NCBI RefSeq assembly: GCF_002078015.1
Contig: NZ_LWBP01000002.1
Span: forward strand, 124,001-188,000
Length of the DNA stretch: 64,000 nt
DNA from: Niastella populi
GTDB lineage: Bacteria; Bacteroidota; Bacteroidia; Chitinophagales; Chitinophagaceae
Direction of reading: 5' to 3'
The notes under the pieces are model-generated. The model was not told where the DNA came from. It searched no databases and was given only the letters and a program-made list of their open reading frames with translations. Below, in pieces: positions 37,266 to 45,527 of the stretch (within the stretch, counting starts at the first letter, position 1; the number at the start of each line of letters is the position of its first letter). The position numbers were made by a program, and so were the translations under genes.

Positions 37266-37823
37266 CTAAGGCGTAACTTCCGGCTGTACCTGCTGCTGTT
37301 TTGCCAGCCCGTCAAAAAAGTTTCCGAGCTCAGTGAACATATTTTTAAAGGCTGGTATCAGTTTGCCAAAGCCATCGATTACCCAGGGGCCCATCGGTTG
37401 TAAAAAAGGCCAGGTAACCGAATTAGCGATGGTTTCATCGCTAATGAGCTTTACCTTATTAACAAAGAACAGCACCACACTGAGTGTAAACATATACAAA
37501 ATAGCGAATAAAATAATGCCGCCTATTTTGTTGGCCCAGCCCATCATGGCCATTTCAACCGTTGCCTCCAGCAGGCTGGCCGCCCAGCGTACCAGTAAGA
37601 CCACCCCAATAAAAACAACAGCAAATGAAATAAAAGGCAGCCACTTCGCAGATACATTAACGGAATCTTTTAAATAATCTGCTACAACTACCGATAATTT
37701 CATGGCCGCAGCAATACCTGCAATAAACGCAAAAATGGAGAATACTGCAACAATAAGGCCCCGCCGTAATCCTTTGATAATGGCCAGAACCAGAAATATT
37801 AGAACTAATACATCTATGATCAT
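37266..37823 (-). CDS. CvpA-family membrane protein
   Basis: About 185 residues from ATG 37823 (MIIDVLVLIF). Four hydrophobic segments with the family hallmark IIKGLRRGLIVAVFSIFAF (about residues 12-30) and FVNKVKLISDETIANSV. CvpA proteins were first linked to colicin V production and later to envelope stress and bile resistance; the biochemical role is unknown. Same-strand neighbour of the hydrolase and yqeY-like genes. Confidence 0.87.
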   Translation of the reverse strand: MIIDVLVLIFLVLAIIKGLRRGLIVAVFSIFAFIAGIAAAMKLSVVVADYLKDSVNVSAKWLPFISFAVVFIGVVLLVRWAASLLEATVEMAMMGWANKIGGIILFAILYMFTLSVVLFFVNKVKLISDETIANSVTWPFLQPMGPWVIDGFGKLIPAFKNMFTELGNFFDGLAKQQQVQPEVTP

Positions 37824-37936
37824 AGTTTCTGAAGTATACGGGCTGTACATAGGATATTGAACCTCCTACCGCTTACTTCACATCTCTTACTTCAAAATCT
37901 AAGAACACGAATTTCAGGATAGGCTCTTATTCGCAA

Positions 37937-38389
37937 CTACTTTGCCAGCAGCTCTTTCACCAGCGCACTTATGGCCTTTCCATCGGCCTTACCCGCTAAT
38001 TGTTTGGTAGCCACCCCCATCACTTTACCCATATCGGCAGGTGATGAAGCGCCCGTTTCGGCAATAATACCCGCAACGATGCTCCTCAGCTCCTCGGCGC
38101 TCAATTGTTTGGGAAGGAATTTCTCTATCACCTCAATTTCTTCCTGCTCTTTTTGTGCCAGATCGGCCCGGTTCTGCTGCTGAAAGATCTCCAGCGAATC
38201 TTTTCGCTGTTTAACCAGCTTCTGCAATAATTTTATTTCATCCTCTTCCCTGATCTCACCCGCTGCACCTTCTGAGGTTTTAGCCAGAATAATGGCAGCT
38301 TTAATGGCACGCAAACTACGCACCGTTTTTTCATCCTTGGCCAGCATGGCTGTTTTCAGGTCAGCCTGGATCTTTTGTTCTAAGCTCAT
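37937..38389 (-). CDS. GatB/YqeY-domain protein
   Basis: 150 residues: an N-terminal helical region (LEQKIQADLKTAMLAKDEKTVRSLRAIKAAI) and the C-terminal YqeY domain (LSAEELRSIVAGIIAETGASSPADMGKVMG), which is homologous to the tRNA-binding tail of GatB. The family is suspected of a role linked to tRNA amidation or ribosome function but is uncharacterised. It follows gldC closely (about 20 bases). Confidence 0.93.
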   Translation of the reverse strand: MSLEQKIQADLKTAMLAKDEKTVRSLRAIKAAIILAKTSEGAAGEIREEDEIKLLQKLVKQRKDSLEIFQQQNRADLAQKEQEEIEVIEKFLPKQLSAEELRSIVAGIIAETGASSPADMGKVMGVATKQLAGKADGKAISALVKELLAK

Positions 38390-38408
38390 ACCGTGGCTAT
38401 TTTTGGAA

Positions 38409-38756
38409 TTATAATTTATTTTCTTTCAATTGAATATCGCGAAAACGAGCATAAAAGTCCTTCGCAAAGTTCTTCATCATATCAACCAGTTCCTGCTGAT
38501 GGGTTGCCCGGTCAAAGCTATCTGCCATCGTCATGATGGTTTGATAATAAAAATCAGCCATTTCATCTACCATCATTTCTTTGGTCCACAGGTCCATTCG
38601 CAATGCCGATTTATCGGCGCCATCCCAAAACGACAACATCATGGCTCTGGCCTTCTGGCCCTGGTCCTGCGTACTATCAGTCGCCTTCCACAATATTTGT
38701 TCTGGAATATTTTTCTCGTCCAGCGACACATCAATTGTAATAGTCGATTGCCTCAT
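38409..38756 (-). CDS. gldC: Gliding motility protein GldC
   Basis: 115 residues matching GldC throughout: STITIDVSLDEKNIPEQILWKA at the start, then KARAMMLSFWDGADKSALRMDLWTKEM and MVDEMADFYYQTI. GldC was found in Flavobacterium gliding screens; it is soluble and its mechanism is unclear, and it is kept in non-gliding members. No other gld genes are clearly present here. A TACTTTTG box just upstream suggests the transcript starts with this gene. Confidence 0.93.
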   Translation of the reverse strand: MRQSTITIDVSLDEKNIPEQILWKATDSTQDQGQKARAMMLSFWDGADKSALRMDLWTKEMMVDEMADFYYQTIMTMADSFDRATHQQELVDMMKNFAKDFYARFRDIQLKENKL

Positions 38757-38792
38757 TTTATTTTGATTATCAGTTTTTTATATTTTGAACCG

Positions 38793-38800
38793 CAAAAGTA
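38793..38800 (-). promoter_or_regulatory. Probable -7 promoter box for gldC
   Basis: The minus strand reads TACTTTTG (TAnnTTTG consensus), giving a leader of about 30 bases. No TTG is seen at the -33 position. Confidence 0.5.
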
Positions 38801-39262
38801 CACCGATTTTATAGTTTTTAGTGTCTGATTATTGGCAGAACACTGTAAATGTATATTAAACCACTTTCCGGCAAAAAAAGTTACAACACATTCAGGTTTT
38901 TAACTATACAGCCTTTTGAAAAAATAACACACTAACTTGTTGGCAAATACAAGATTATTTGATAATTTGGGGCATACGCTTGAAAATCCTCAATTTTTTT
39001 AAGAAACCCTACCCATAGCAAAAATCGGTATCCTTAGAAATTTACCTCTGTCAAAGCCAGACTGCCATTTATAGGTGTTTTGTAATTATAATTATTTATG
39101 AAGGGTTTGTGTTGGGGTTTTAATCTCTTACATTTAATATAAAGCACATTTCCAAAAGACCTCTGATCTGTTTTTTTAACCATTATCAATAGCCTGCCTG
39201 CCCCAAAAGTTGGTGCGGCAATGCCATAACATCATTAACCTGTGGAAAAACCAATTCTCTAT
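38801..39262. other. Gene-free stretch before an orphan terminator
   Basis: About 460 bases, AT-rich, between divergent gldC and the DUF4290 gene. No reading frame is convincing. On the + strand it ends at a strong terminator with no protein gene in front, so a small RNA may be made here. A possible weak promoter is TTG (38940 region) with TAATTTGG about 20 bases later. Confidence 0.35.
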
Positions 39263-39295
39263 AGAAAAGGCCTAAACAAAGGCCTTTTCTTTTTG
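39263..39295 (+). terminator. Orphan intrinsic terminator upstream of the DUF4290 gene
   Basis: The 10-bp stem AGAAAAGGCC / GGCCTTTTCT with loop TAAACAAA is followed by TTTTTG. No + strand gene lies upstream; gldC runs the other way. Confidence 0.8.
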
Positions 39296-39309
39296 TAAAC
39301 TTACTTTGT

Positions 39310-39317
39310 TACTTTTG
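39310..39317 (+). promoter_or_regulatory. Probable -7 promoter box of the DUF4290 gene
   Basis: TACTTTTG, 20 bases before the ATG. The upstream region is occupied by the terminator, whose T-tract (TTTTTG) may serve as an imperfectly spaced -33 element. Confidence 0.5.
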
Positions 39318-39336
39318 TTAACCTTATATTTATAGA

Positions 39337-40068
39337 ATGAACAGTATAGAAAAAATGGAGTATAATACGACCAGGAACCACCTGGCAATGCGTGAGTATG
39401 GAAGGCATATACAGAAAATGATCGAATATCTGTTGACGATCGAGGACCAGGAAACCCGGCAGCGAAACGCCTATGCTGTAATTGAGCTGATGGGCTTTCT
39501 GAACCCACACCTGAAAAACGTTGAAGATTTCAGACATAAATTATGGGATCATCTGTTCCTGATCTCTGATTTTAAACTGGCAGTTGATTCACCTTACCCC
39601 ATTCCCACCCGGGAAACGTTGAAATCGAAACCAGGACCATTGCCGTATCCCAAACGCTATCCTAAATTCTCGCACCTGGGTAAAAACCTCGAGCTGGTGA
39701 TCAATAAGGCATTGCATGAAGAAATGCCTGAAAAACGCCAGGGTTTTGCCAATGCCATTGCCTACTACATGAAACTGGCCTATAACAACTGGCACAAGGA
39801 AACCGTGCATGATGACGCCATTCAGGGCGAGCTTACCAATATTACCAGCGGCCAGCTCACCTTTACCAATACGCCATATGTGCGCCAGCATCGCCCCAAC
39901 GAAAACCGCGACCGTGACCGCGATCGTGGCGGCTACGGCGATTACCGCAATAAACGGGGTGGCCAGAAATTTCAGGGCCGTGGCGACCGCGATAACCGCG
40001 GCGGCGGTGGCGGCGGACGTGATAACCGCAACGACCGCGGCGGCAAGTTCAAGAAAAGATACAAATAA
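39337..40068 (+). CDS. DUF4290 protein with Arg/Gly/Asp-rich tail
   Basis: 243 residues. The N-terminal 180 are the Bacteroidota-specific DUF4290 domain (MEYNTTRNHLAMREYGRHIQ, MIEYLLTIEDQETRQRNA), helical and of unknown function. Residues of about 190-243 are low-complexity: RDRDRDRGGYGDY, RGDRDNRGGGGGG and similar, ending in KFKKRYK. Such RGG-like tails bind RNA in other proteins and can promote condensates. The gene has its own promoter and terminator. An RNA-related role is inference. Confidence 0.88.
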   Translation: MNSIEKMEYNTTRNHLAMREYGRHIQKMIEYLLTIEDQETRQRNAYAVIELMGFLNPHLKNVEDFRHKLWDHLFLISDFKLAVDSPYPIPTRETLKSKPGPLPYPKRYPKFSHLGKNLELVINKALHEEMPEKRQGFANAIAYYMKLAYNNWHKETVHDDAIQGELTNITSGQLTFTNTPYVRQHRPNENRDRDRDRGGYGDYRNKRGGQKFQGRGDRDNRGGGGGGRDNRNDRGGKFKKRYK

Positions 40069-40083
40069 GGATTTCGATTTCGG

Positions 40084-40163
40084 GATTTCGTGATTTTGAG
40101 ATTTGTCAGAAAGCTTTAACCAATTGAAATCCCAAAATCTGCAAATCTCAAAATCAAAAATCG
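40084..40163. repeat. Inverted repeat of GATTTTGAGATTTG words
   Basis: GATTTTGAGATTTG (40092-40105) and CAAATCTCAAAATC (40142-40155) are perfect complements; the similarity continues outward imperfectly to GATTTCG and AAAATCG. Preceding bases 40069-40091 contain further GATTTCG copies. It lies right after the DUF4290 stop. Confidence 0.7.
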
Positions 40164-40215
40164 AACGTCAGCCCTCTGCCGTCAGGCGCGAGGATAAAGA
40201 TTAAATAATAAATAG

Positions 40216-40250
40216 AACCCCGACAGTAAAACCTATTGTCGGGGTTTTAT
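40216..40250 (+). terminator. Intrinsic terminator after the DUF4290 gene
   Basis: AACCCCGACA / TGTCGGGGTT, a perfect 10-bp stem with an 11-base loop, followed by TT and an AT-rich run. It overlaps the start of the murA promoter region. Confidence 0.85.
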
Positions 40251-40255
40251 ATTTG
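40248..40255 (+). promoter_or_regulatory. Probable -7 promoter box of murA
   Basis: TATATTTG fits TAnnTTTG exactly; about 98 bases before the murA ATG. No clear -33 TTG, since the terminator stem occupies that position. Confidence 0.45.
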
Positions 40256-40352
40256 CACCTTATTTTAACGTACCATTGATCAAAACCGTTCCCCCCGAAT
40301 CAACTAAAACCGGGGACAACCCACGGGTCAAAAAAACCAGGAAAAAGTAACT

Positions 40353-41654
40353 ATGAATTCTTTTGAAGTCATCGGCGGTAAAAAATTAAAAGGTGAAATA
40401 GTTCCGCAAGGCGCAAAAAACGAAGCACTGCAAATAATCAGTGCCGTATTGCTTACCTCACAAAAAGTAACTATTACCAATATTCCAGACATCCTGGATG
40501 TAAACCTGCTTATTGAATTGCTGGGGGAATTGAACGTAAAGATCGAACGCCCGCAACGCGATACCTGCATTTTTCAGGCCGATGACGTGAACGTAGATTA
40601 CCTGCGCAGCGATGCCTATAAACAAAAAAGCGGCCGCCTGCGCGGCTCTGTTATGCTGGCCGGTCCTATGCTTGCCCGTTTCAGAAAGGCCTATATTCCT
40701 AAACCCGGCGGCGATAAGATCGGCCGCAGAAGACTGGATACTCATATCATTGGTTTCGAAAAGCTGGGCGCTTCCTTCAATTACAGTGGCGATGGCTTTT
40801 TCGAACTGCAGGCGCCAAATTTAAAGGGCACCTACCTTATGCTCGACGAGCCTTCCGTAACCGGTACCGCCAATATTATTATGGCGGCGGTAATGGCCGA
40901 AGGCACTACCACTATCTACAACGCAGCCTGCGAACCCTATATTCAGCAGTTATGCAAAATGCTCAACCGCATGGGCGCTAAGATCACCGGCATCGGCAGC
41001 AACCTGCTTAATATCGAAGGCGTACAGTCATTGGGCGGAACCGAGCACCGTATGCTGCCCGATATGATCGAGATCGGCTCTTTTATTGGGCTGGCGGCCA
41101 TGACACAAAGCGATATCACCATAAAAAATGCCGGCATCGAACACCTCGGCATAATACCCGAAAAATTTAAACAACTGGGCATTCAGCTGAACTTTAAAGG
41201 CGACGATATTCATGTACCCGCCCAGGAGGTGTATGAAATTCAAACCTTTCTCGACGGCGGCGTACTTACCATTTACGATCATCCCTGGCCGGGTTTTACC
41301 CCCGACCTGCTAAGCATTGTGTTGGTGGTGGCCACCCAGGCCCGTGGCAGTGTGCTTATACACCAAAAAATGTTCGAAAGCCGCTTGTTCTTTGTTGACA
41401 AACTCATCGATATGGGCGCCCAGATCATCTTGTGCGATCCCCATCGCGCAGCAGTGGTTGGCCTCGGCCGCGAACAGAAACTGCGCGGCATTCAAATGAG
41501 CAGCCCCGATATCAGGGCAGGCGTATCGCTGCTGATCGCAGCGCTGAGCGCCGATGGAAAAAGCGTGATCCAGAACATTGAACAGATCGACCGCGGTTAT
41601 CAGTATATCGACAAACGCCTGCAGGCATTGGGCGCCGATATAAAACGGATTTAA
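40353..41654 (+). CDS. murA: UDP-N-acetylglucosamine 1-carboxyvinyltransferase with Asp at the fosfomycin site
   Basis: First committed step of peptidoglycan synthesis: transfers enolpyruvate from PEP to UDP-GlcNAc. 433 residues. The substrate motif QGAKNEAL (Lys22-Asn23), GPMLARFRKA and RRLDTHI are intact. The flexible active-site loop reads KPGGDKIG: residue 121 is Asp where E. coli has Cys115, the residue fosfomycin alkylates. Asp-type enzymes (Mycobacterium, Chlamydia) are active and fosfomycin-insensitive. Start of a rightward run with gmk. Confidence 0.96.
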   Translation: MNSFEVIGGKKLKGEIVPQGAKNEALQIISAVLLTSQKVTITNIPDILDVNLLIELLGELNVKIERPQRDTCIFQADDVNVDYLRSDAYKQKSGRLRGSVMLAGPMLARFRKAYIPKPGGDKIGRRRLDTHIIGFEKLGASFNYSGDGFFELQAPNLKGTYLMLDEPSVTGTANIIMAAVMAEGTTTIYNAACEPYIQQLCKMLNRMGAKITGIGSNLLNIEGVQSLGGTEHRMLPDMIEIGSFIGLAAMTQSDITIKNAGIEHLGIIPEKFKQLGIQLNFKGDDIHVPAQEVYEIQTFLDGGVLTIYDHPWPGFTPDLLSIVLVVATQARGSVLIHQKMFESRLFFVDKLIDMGAQIILCDPHRAAVVGLGREQKLRGIQMSSPDIRAGVSLLIAALSADGKSVIQNIEQIDRGYQYIDKRLQALGADIKRI

Positions 41655-41660
41655 AGCAGC

Positions 41661-41774
41661 TGCCTGTTTCCTGTTCCCGGTTTTCCGGGCAAAAAAAATT
41701 TTGGTGACTCCTATAAATTGCTCACTGATCGAAGTTCAAAATTCCCGGCAACCGGAAACCGGTAACCGGGAACC
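41661..41774. repeat. Intergenic element of CCGGTAACCGGGAAC words between murA and gmk
   Basis: The left part (41661-41690) has CTGTTCCCGGTTTTCCGGG; the right part (41741-41774) has ATTCCCGGCAACCGG then AAACCGGTAACCGGGAACC. The complement of the right part shares GTTCCCGGTTACCGG with the left, so the whole can fold back on itself. Similar words recur at 43701-43810 and 47085-47212. Confidence 0.65.
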
Positions 41775-41806
41775 ATATATAGAACCCACAAACTACCTAT
41801 TGATCC

Positions 41807-42382
41807 ATGTTTCAACCGAAGAACAAAATAATAATCATCACCGCCCCTTCCGGAGCGGGCAAAACGTCCATTACCCATTTTCTATTGAAGAAATTCCCGC
41901 AGCTGGCGTTTTCGGTATCAGCCGCTACCCGCAAAGGCCGCCCGCACGAAAAAAATGGGCTTGATTATTATTTTATTTCTGAAGAAGATTTTACCCGTAA
42001 GATCCAGCATAATGAATTTGTGGAATGGGAAATGGTTTATGAGGGTAAATATTATGGTACCCTGAAATCTGAATTACAACGCATCTGGAACAATAACCAG
42101 GTTCCCGTACTGGATATCGATGTAAAAGGCGCCATTCACGTTCAGCAACAATACCCCGACACCATCCTGTCGATCTTTGTGGAACCGCCTTCCGTCGATG
42201 AATTGAAACGGCGGTTAAGCTCAAGGGGTACCGAAACCGAAGAAAGTTTACAGGCCCGGGTAAATAAAGCCTCTTACGAGATCTCGTTCAAACACCATTT
42301 TAGCAAAATAATCCTTAACGACAACCTCGATCATGCCTGCCAGGAAGCCGAACAGGTAGTGGGGGAATTTTTGGATAGTTGA
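41807..42382 (+). CDS. gmk: Guanylate kinase
   Basis: Phosphorylates GMP to GDP. 191 residues. The P-loop is APSGAGKTSITH (about residue 11-18), the GMP-binding region includes SAATRKGRPHEKNGLDYYF, and DIDVKGA with the Walker-B-like Asp and RLSSRGTETEESLQARV (lid) are intact. Follows murA by 150 bases, separated by a palindromic element; the CNNM gene begins 35 bases after. Confidence 0.96.
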   Translation: MFQPKNKIIIITAPSGAGKTSITHFLLKKFPQLAFSVSAATRKGRPHEKNGLDYYFISEEDFTRKIQHNEFVEWEMVYEGKYYGTLKSELQRIWNNNQVPVLDIDVKGAIHVQQQYPDTILSIFVEPPSVDELKRRLSSRGTETEESLQARVNKASYEISFKHHFSKIILNDNLDHACQEAEQVVGEFLDS

Positions 42383-42417
42383 TCTCCCGCTTTTTTTATA
42401 TATTTTCGTACCAGACT

Positions 42418-43701
42418 ATGAGTTTTGTTACCATTTTAGGCATTTGCATCGGCATTGCCTTTTTGTTGGTCGCTTATTTTGCCGGCATCGAGGTGGCTTT
42501 TACGGCTGCCAACCGGCTGAATATTGAATTGAAAAAGAAGCAGGGCGCCAGCAGCGGTATCTTATTGTCGAACCTTTTCGACAATCCTTCCCGCTTTATC
42601 GGCACCAACGTTGTCGGTTTCAGTTTTTTTCTTACCGTATTTGTTTTACTGGCCTCCGTTTATTGGGATGAACTGGTAAACCGGATGCTGCTCGATCTCA
42701 GCGCCCGTTCATGGATCTCTTTCTTTCTGCTTCTCCTTAAGATCTTAGCGGCATGGGCGGTGATAATACTCTTTGGGGAGTGCATTCCCAAAGCCATTTT
42801 CAAAGCCAAAAGCGACTCGTTGCTGTCTTTTTCGGCCCGAATAGGCCTGCTTGGCTTTTTCGACCAGTTGTTCTACTGGATAGCCGCTGCCTTTGTAAAG
42901 CTTTCCATTTTTATCCTGAACGTGATCTTCGATATGCGCATCGATAAGCGCAAGGAACCGTTTTCCCGCAGCGACCTCGACCATTTCTTTCAACAAACCA
43001 GCGAATACAACAGCGAGGGTTCCGATATGAATACCGAGCTGTTCGAGAACGCCCTTTCGCTGCCCAAAATAAAAGTGCGCGAATGCCTGGTGCCCCGTAA
43101 GGAAATTGAGGCCATTGAATTGAATACCACCGTTGAGGAGGCACGCAAAAAATTCATTTCAACCCGGTTGAGCAAACTGATCGTGTACGGCGGCAACATC
43201 GACGCCATTCTGGGTTATATTCACCAGCTCGATCTGTTCAAACAACCCGACCATATAAAGGAAATCCTGCTGCCCATACCCGCTATACCAGAAAGTATGA
43301 GCGCCACCGACCTCATTAATAAATTCACCCGCGAACGTAAAAGCATCGCCTGGGTTGTTGACGAATTTGGTGGAACGGCAGGCATTGTTACTATGGAAGA
43401 CCTGCTGGAGGAGATCTTTGGCGAGATCCGGGACGAATATGATGTGGAAGAATTTGAAGAGAAAATGATCTCTGAAGATGAGTATATCTTATCGGGCCGG
43501 CTCGAACTGGATTACCTCATAGAAAAATACAAGCTCGAATTCCCTGAGAACGATTCAGAAACCCTCTCGGGTTTTATCATACACCAGCATGAAACCATTC
43601 CCCGCCTGAAAGAACGCATCATCATCGGTAATTATGAATTTGAGGTGATGAACGTAAGCGATACCAGAATTGAAATGGTAAGGCTGAAGATCTTAAGGTA
43701 G
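42418..43701 (+). CDS. CNNM/CorC-type membrane protein with CBS and transporter-associated domains (GldE-like)
   Basis: About 427 residues from ATG 42418 (MSFVTILGICIG); the frame runs back into gmk but that start has no signal. Domains in order: DUF21/CNNM membrane part (three to four helices, to about residue 190), a pair of CBS domains (IKVRECLVPRKEIEAIE, KSIAWVVDEFGGTAGIVTMEDLLEEIFGEI) and a C-terminal CorC/HlyC domain (YILSGRLELDYLIEKY). The family exports or regulates Mg2+/Co2+, and in gliding Bacteroidota the relative is called GldE. I cannot tell which applies. Confidence 0.9.
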   Translation: MSFVTILGICIGIAFLLVAYFAGIEVAFTAANRLNIELKKKQGASSGILLSNLFDNPSRFIGTNVVGFSFFLTVFVLLASVYWDELVNRMLLDLSARSWISFFLLLLKILAAWAVIILFGECIPKAIFKAKSDSLLSFSARIGLLGFFDQLFYWIAAAFVKLSIFILNVIFDMRIDKRKEPFSRSDLDHFFQQTSEYNSEGSDMNTELFENALSLPKIKVRECLVPRKEIEAIELNTTVEEARKKFISTRLSKLIVYGGNIDAILGYIHQLDLFKQPDHIKEILLPIPAIPESMSATDLINKFTRERKSIAWVVDEFGGTAGIVTMEDLLEEIFGEIRDEYDVEEFEEKMISEDEYILSGRLELDYLIEKYKLEFPENDSETLSGFIIHQHETIPRLKERIIIGNYEFEVMNVSDTRIEMVRLKILR

Positions 43702-43810
43702 GTTTCCGGGTACCAGATACCGGCTGTCTGTTTTGTACCTCCCCGGTAAATTATTAACATCCTGCAACGCATAGCTGGTAACTGGCAATTTGCGCCGGTA
43801 ACCGGCAACC
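43701..43810. repeat. Intergenic element of GGTAACCGG words before tatC
   Basis: The left arm GGTTTCCGGGTACCAG (43701-43716) and the right arm CCGGTAACCGGCAACC (43795-43810) are imperfect complements; further GGTAACTGGC and GATACCGGC words lie between. It starts at the stop codon of the CNNM gene. Confidence 0.6.
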
Positions 43811-43836
43811 ATTTCAACCCCTTAACAAGCTTTTAG

Positions 43837-43866
43837 TTGCTACCTACCGTTTAAGCCTTAAATTTG
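43837..43866 (+). promoter_or_regulatory. Bacteroidota-type promoter of tatC
   Basis: TTG (43837-43839), 19 bases, TAAATTTG (43859-43866): a full match to TTG-N19-TAnnTTTG. The leader to the tatC ATG is about 35 bases. Confidence 0.72.
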
Positions 43867-43906
43867 CCGCGCTTTTACTATTATTTTTCAGACTTTATGC
43901 GATCCT

Positions 43907-44764
43907 ATGGCGAGTACCTTTTTTGAAAGAAGGAGCAATGATAGCGAAATGACCTTTGTTGACCACCTGGAGGCGCTCCGATGGCATATTATGCGATCGG
44001 TGATAGCAATTATGGTGGCGGCGGTAGTCATTTTTTTAAATATCGACTGGGTTTTCGATAACGTGGTAATGGGCCCCGTGCGTAATAATTTTGTCTCATA
44101 CCGGGCATTATGTAACCTGAGCCATGCCCTTCATATTGGCGATGCGTTGTGCATGCCACCCATTCCGCCGGGATATAAATTGCTGGGCACTACGGTAAGT
44201 GGTCCCTTTATGTCGGCCATTCAGATCGGCATTGTAGGCGGTTTAATAGCAGCCTTCCCCTTTATTTTCTGGGAATTCTGGAAATTTGTAAAACCGGCAT
44301 TATCGCCTAAAGAGTTGCAATACAGCCGTTACGCTATATTTTTTGTATCCCTTTTCTTTTTTATAGGCGCTTCGTTCGGCTATTTCGTATTGGGACCTTT
44401 CACTTTTAATTTCCTTGCCAACTTCAACCTCGGTAAGGCCGGAATGTTCGAATACAAACCTTCGCTGAACGATTATATCGACAACCTGGTAAATATTATT
44501 TTGGGTTGCGGTATTGCGTTCGAACTGCCCATCCTTTCCTATGTGCTCACCAAAATCGGCATCGTTACGCCCCGTTTTCTGACAACGTATCGTAAATACG
44601 CCTATGTGGCCATCCTGATGGTGGCGGCTATCATTACGCCTTCACCCGACTGGACCAGCCAGATGATCGTATTTTTGCCGTTGGTGTTACTGTACGAGTT
44701 AAGCGTTATCGTATCAAAACGCGTGTATAAAAAAGACCAGGAAGAGCAGAATAACTGGCAATAA
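43907..44764 (+). CDS. tatC: Twin-arginine translocase subunit TatC
   Basis: The core receptor of the Tat pathway that exports folded proteins. 285 residues, six membrane helices. The N-terminal MTFVDHLEALRWHIMRS (the conserved HLEELR-type start), the periplasmic loop, FPFIFWEFWKFVKPAL and the C-terminal region with ITPSPDWTSQM are typical. An insertion of about 30 residues lies in the first periplasmic loop (CNLSHALHIGDALCMPPIPPG). tatA/B are not adjacent. rpiB starts 32 bases after. Confidence 0.95.
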   Translation: MASTFFERRSNDSEMTFVDHLEALRWHIMRSVIAIMVAAVVIFLNIDWVFDNVVMGPVRNNFVSYRALCNLSHALHIGDALCMPPIPPGYKLLGTTVSGPFMSAIQIGIVGGLIAAFPFIFWEFWKFVKPALSPKELQYSRYAIFFVSLFFFIGASFGYFVLGPFTFNFLANFNLGKAGMFEYKPSLNDYIDNLVNIILGCGIAFELPILSYVLTKIGIVTPRFLTTYRKYAYVAILMVAAIITPSPDWTSQMIVFLPLVLLYELSVIVSKRVYKKDQEEQNNWQ

Positions 44765-44796
44765 TAAAATCTTATAAACAGATAACTAAAGCATAT

Positions 44797-45243
44797 ATGT
44801 TCGATCTTTCAAAACCCATTGCCATCGGCAGCGATCATGCGGGATTCGACTATAAAGTGGCAATCGTAAAATGGTTGACCGAGAAAGGATACCAGGTAAG
44901 TGATAAGGGGGTTGATGAGAATAAATCGGTTGACTATCCCGACTATGCGCATCCCGTAGCCGATGCGGTAGAAAAGGGCGAATCGGCATTTGGCATTCTG
45001 TTGTGCGGAAGCGCCAACGGTGTTTGCATTACCGCCAATAAACACCAGGGCATAAGGGCCGGACTGGCCTTTGAGCCCGAAGTGGCCAGGTTGATCCGCC
45101 AGCACAACGACGCTAACATTATAGGCATACCCGCCCGTTTTGTATCGCTTGATGTAGCCAAAGAAATGATAACGCTGTTTATTGAAACCCCGTTTGAGGG
45201 CGGCCGCCACCAGACCAGGGTGAATAAAATAGCCTGCGCATAA
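44797..45243 (+). CDS. rpiB: Ribose-5-phosphate isomerase B
   Basis: Interconverts ribose-5-phosphate and ribulose-5-phosphate. 148 residues. Typical stretches are IAIGSDHAGFDYKVAIVKWL, DYPDYAHPVADAV, the active-site Cys in GILLCGSANGV (about residue 69) and GIRAGLAFEPEVARLIRQHNDANI. The C-terminal FEGGRHQTRVNKI matches. It is probably cotranscribed with tatC. Confidence 0.95.
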   Translation: MFDLSKPIAIGSDHAGFDYKVAIVKWLTEKGYQVSDKGVDENKSVDYPDYAHPVADAVEKGESAFGILLCGSANGVCITANKHQGIRAGLAFEPEVARLIRQHNDANIIGIPARFVSLDVAKEMITLFIETPFEGGRHQTRVNKIACA

Positions 45244-45527
45244 GTTTATTGAAAGTGTTTAATGAAGCCGGAAGAAGAGCTCAGGTAAGTTCTTTTCCGG
45301 CTTTTTGTATTCCTGCATGTACACCAAAAACTTTGGCAGCATTTTTTATCTACCCTCCCTTTTGAATTTTTTCAATCCCGAAAATTAAACCCGCATTAAA
45401 AAAATAAGTCGAACCACGGTTCAAATAAGTTACCAGATCCTAAATTCTCAGAACCCCATCCATATTAATAAGTTATACAATATTTTTTTATCGCCCGTTT
45501 TTATTCCAAACCAAATAATCCGTTTTT
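45244..45527. other. Gene-free stretch before the charged-repeat protein
   Basis: About 280 bases of AT-rich sequence. A short inverted repeat near 45265-45305 (GCCGGAAGAAGAGC / TTTTCCGGC) may serve as a weak terminator for rpiB. No clear promoter consensus was found. Confidence 0.35.
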
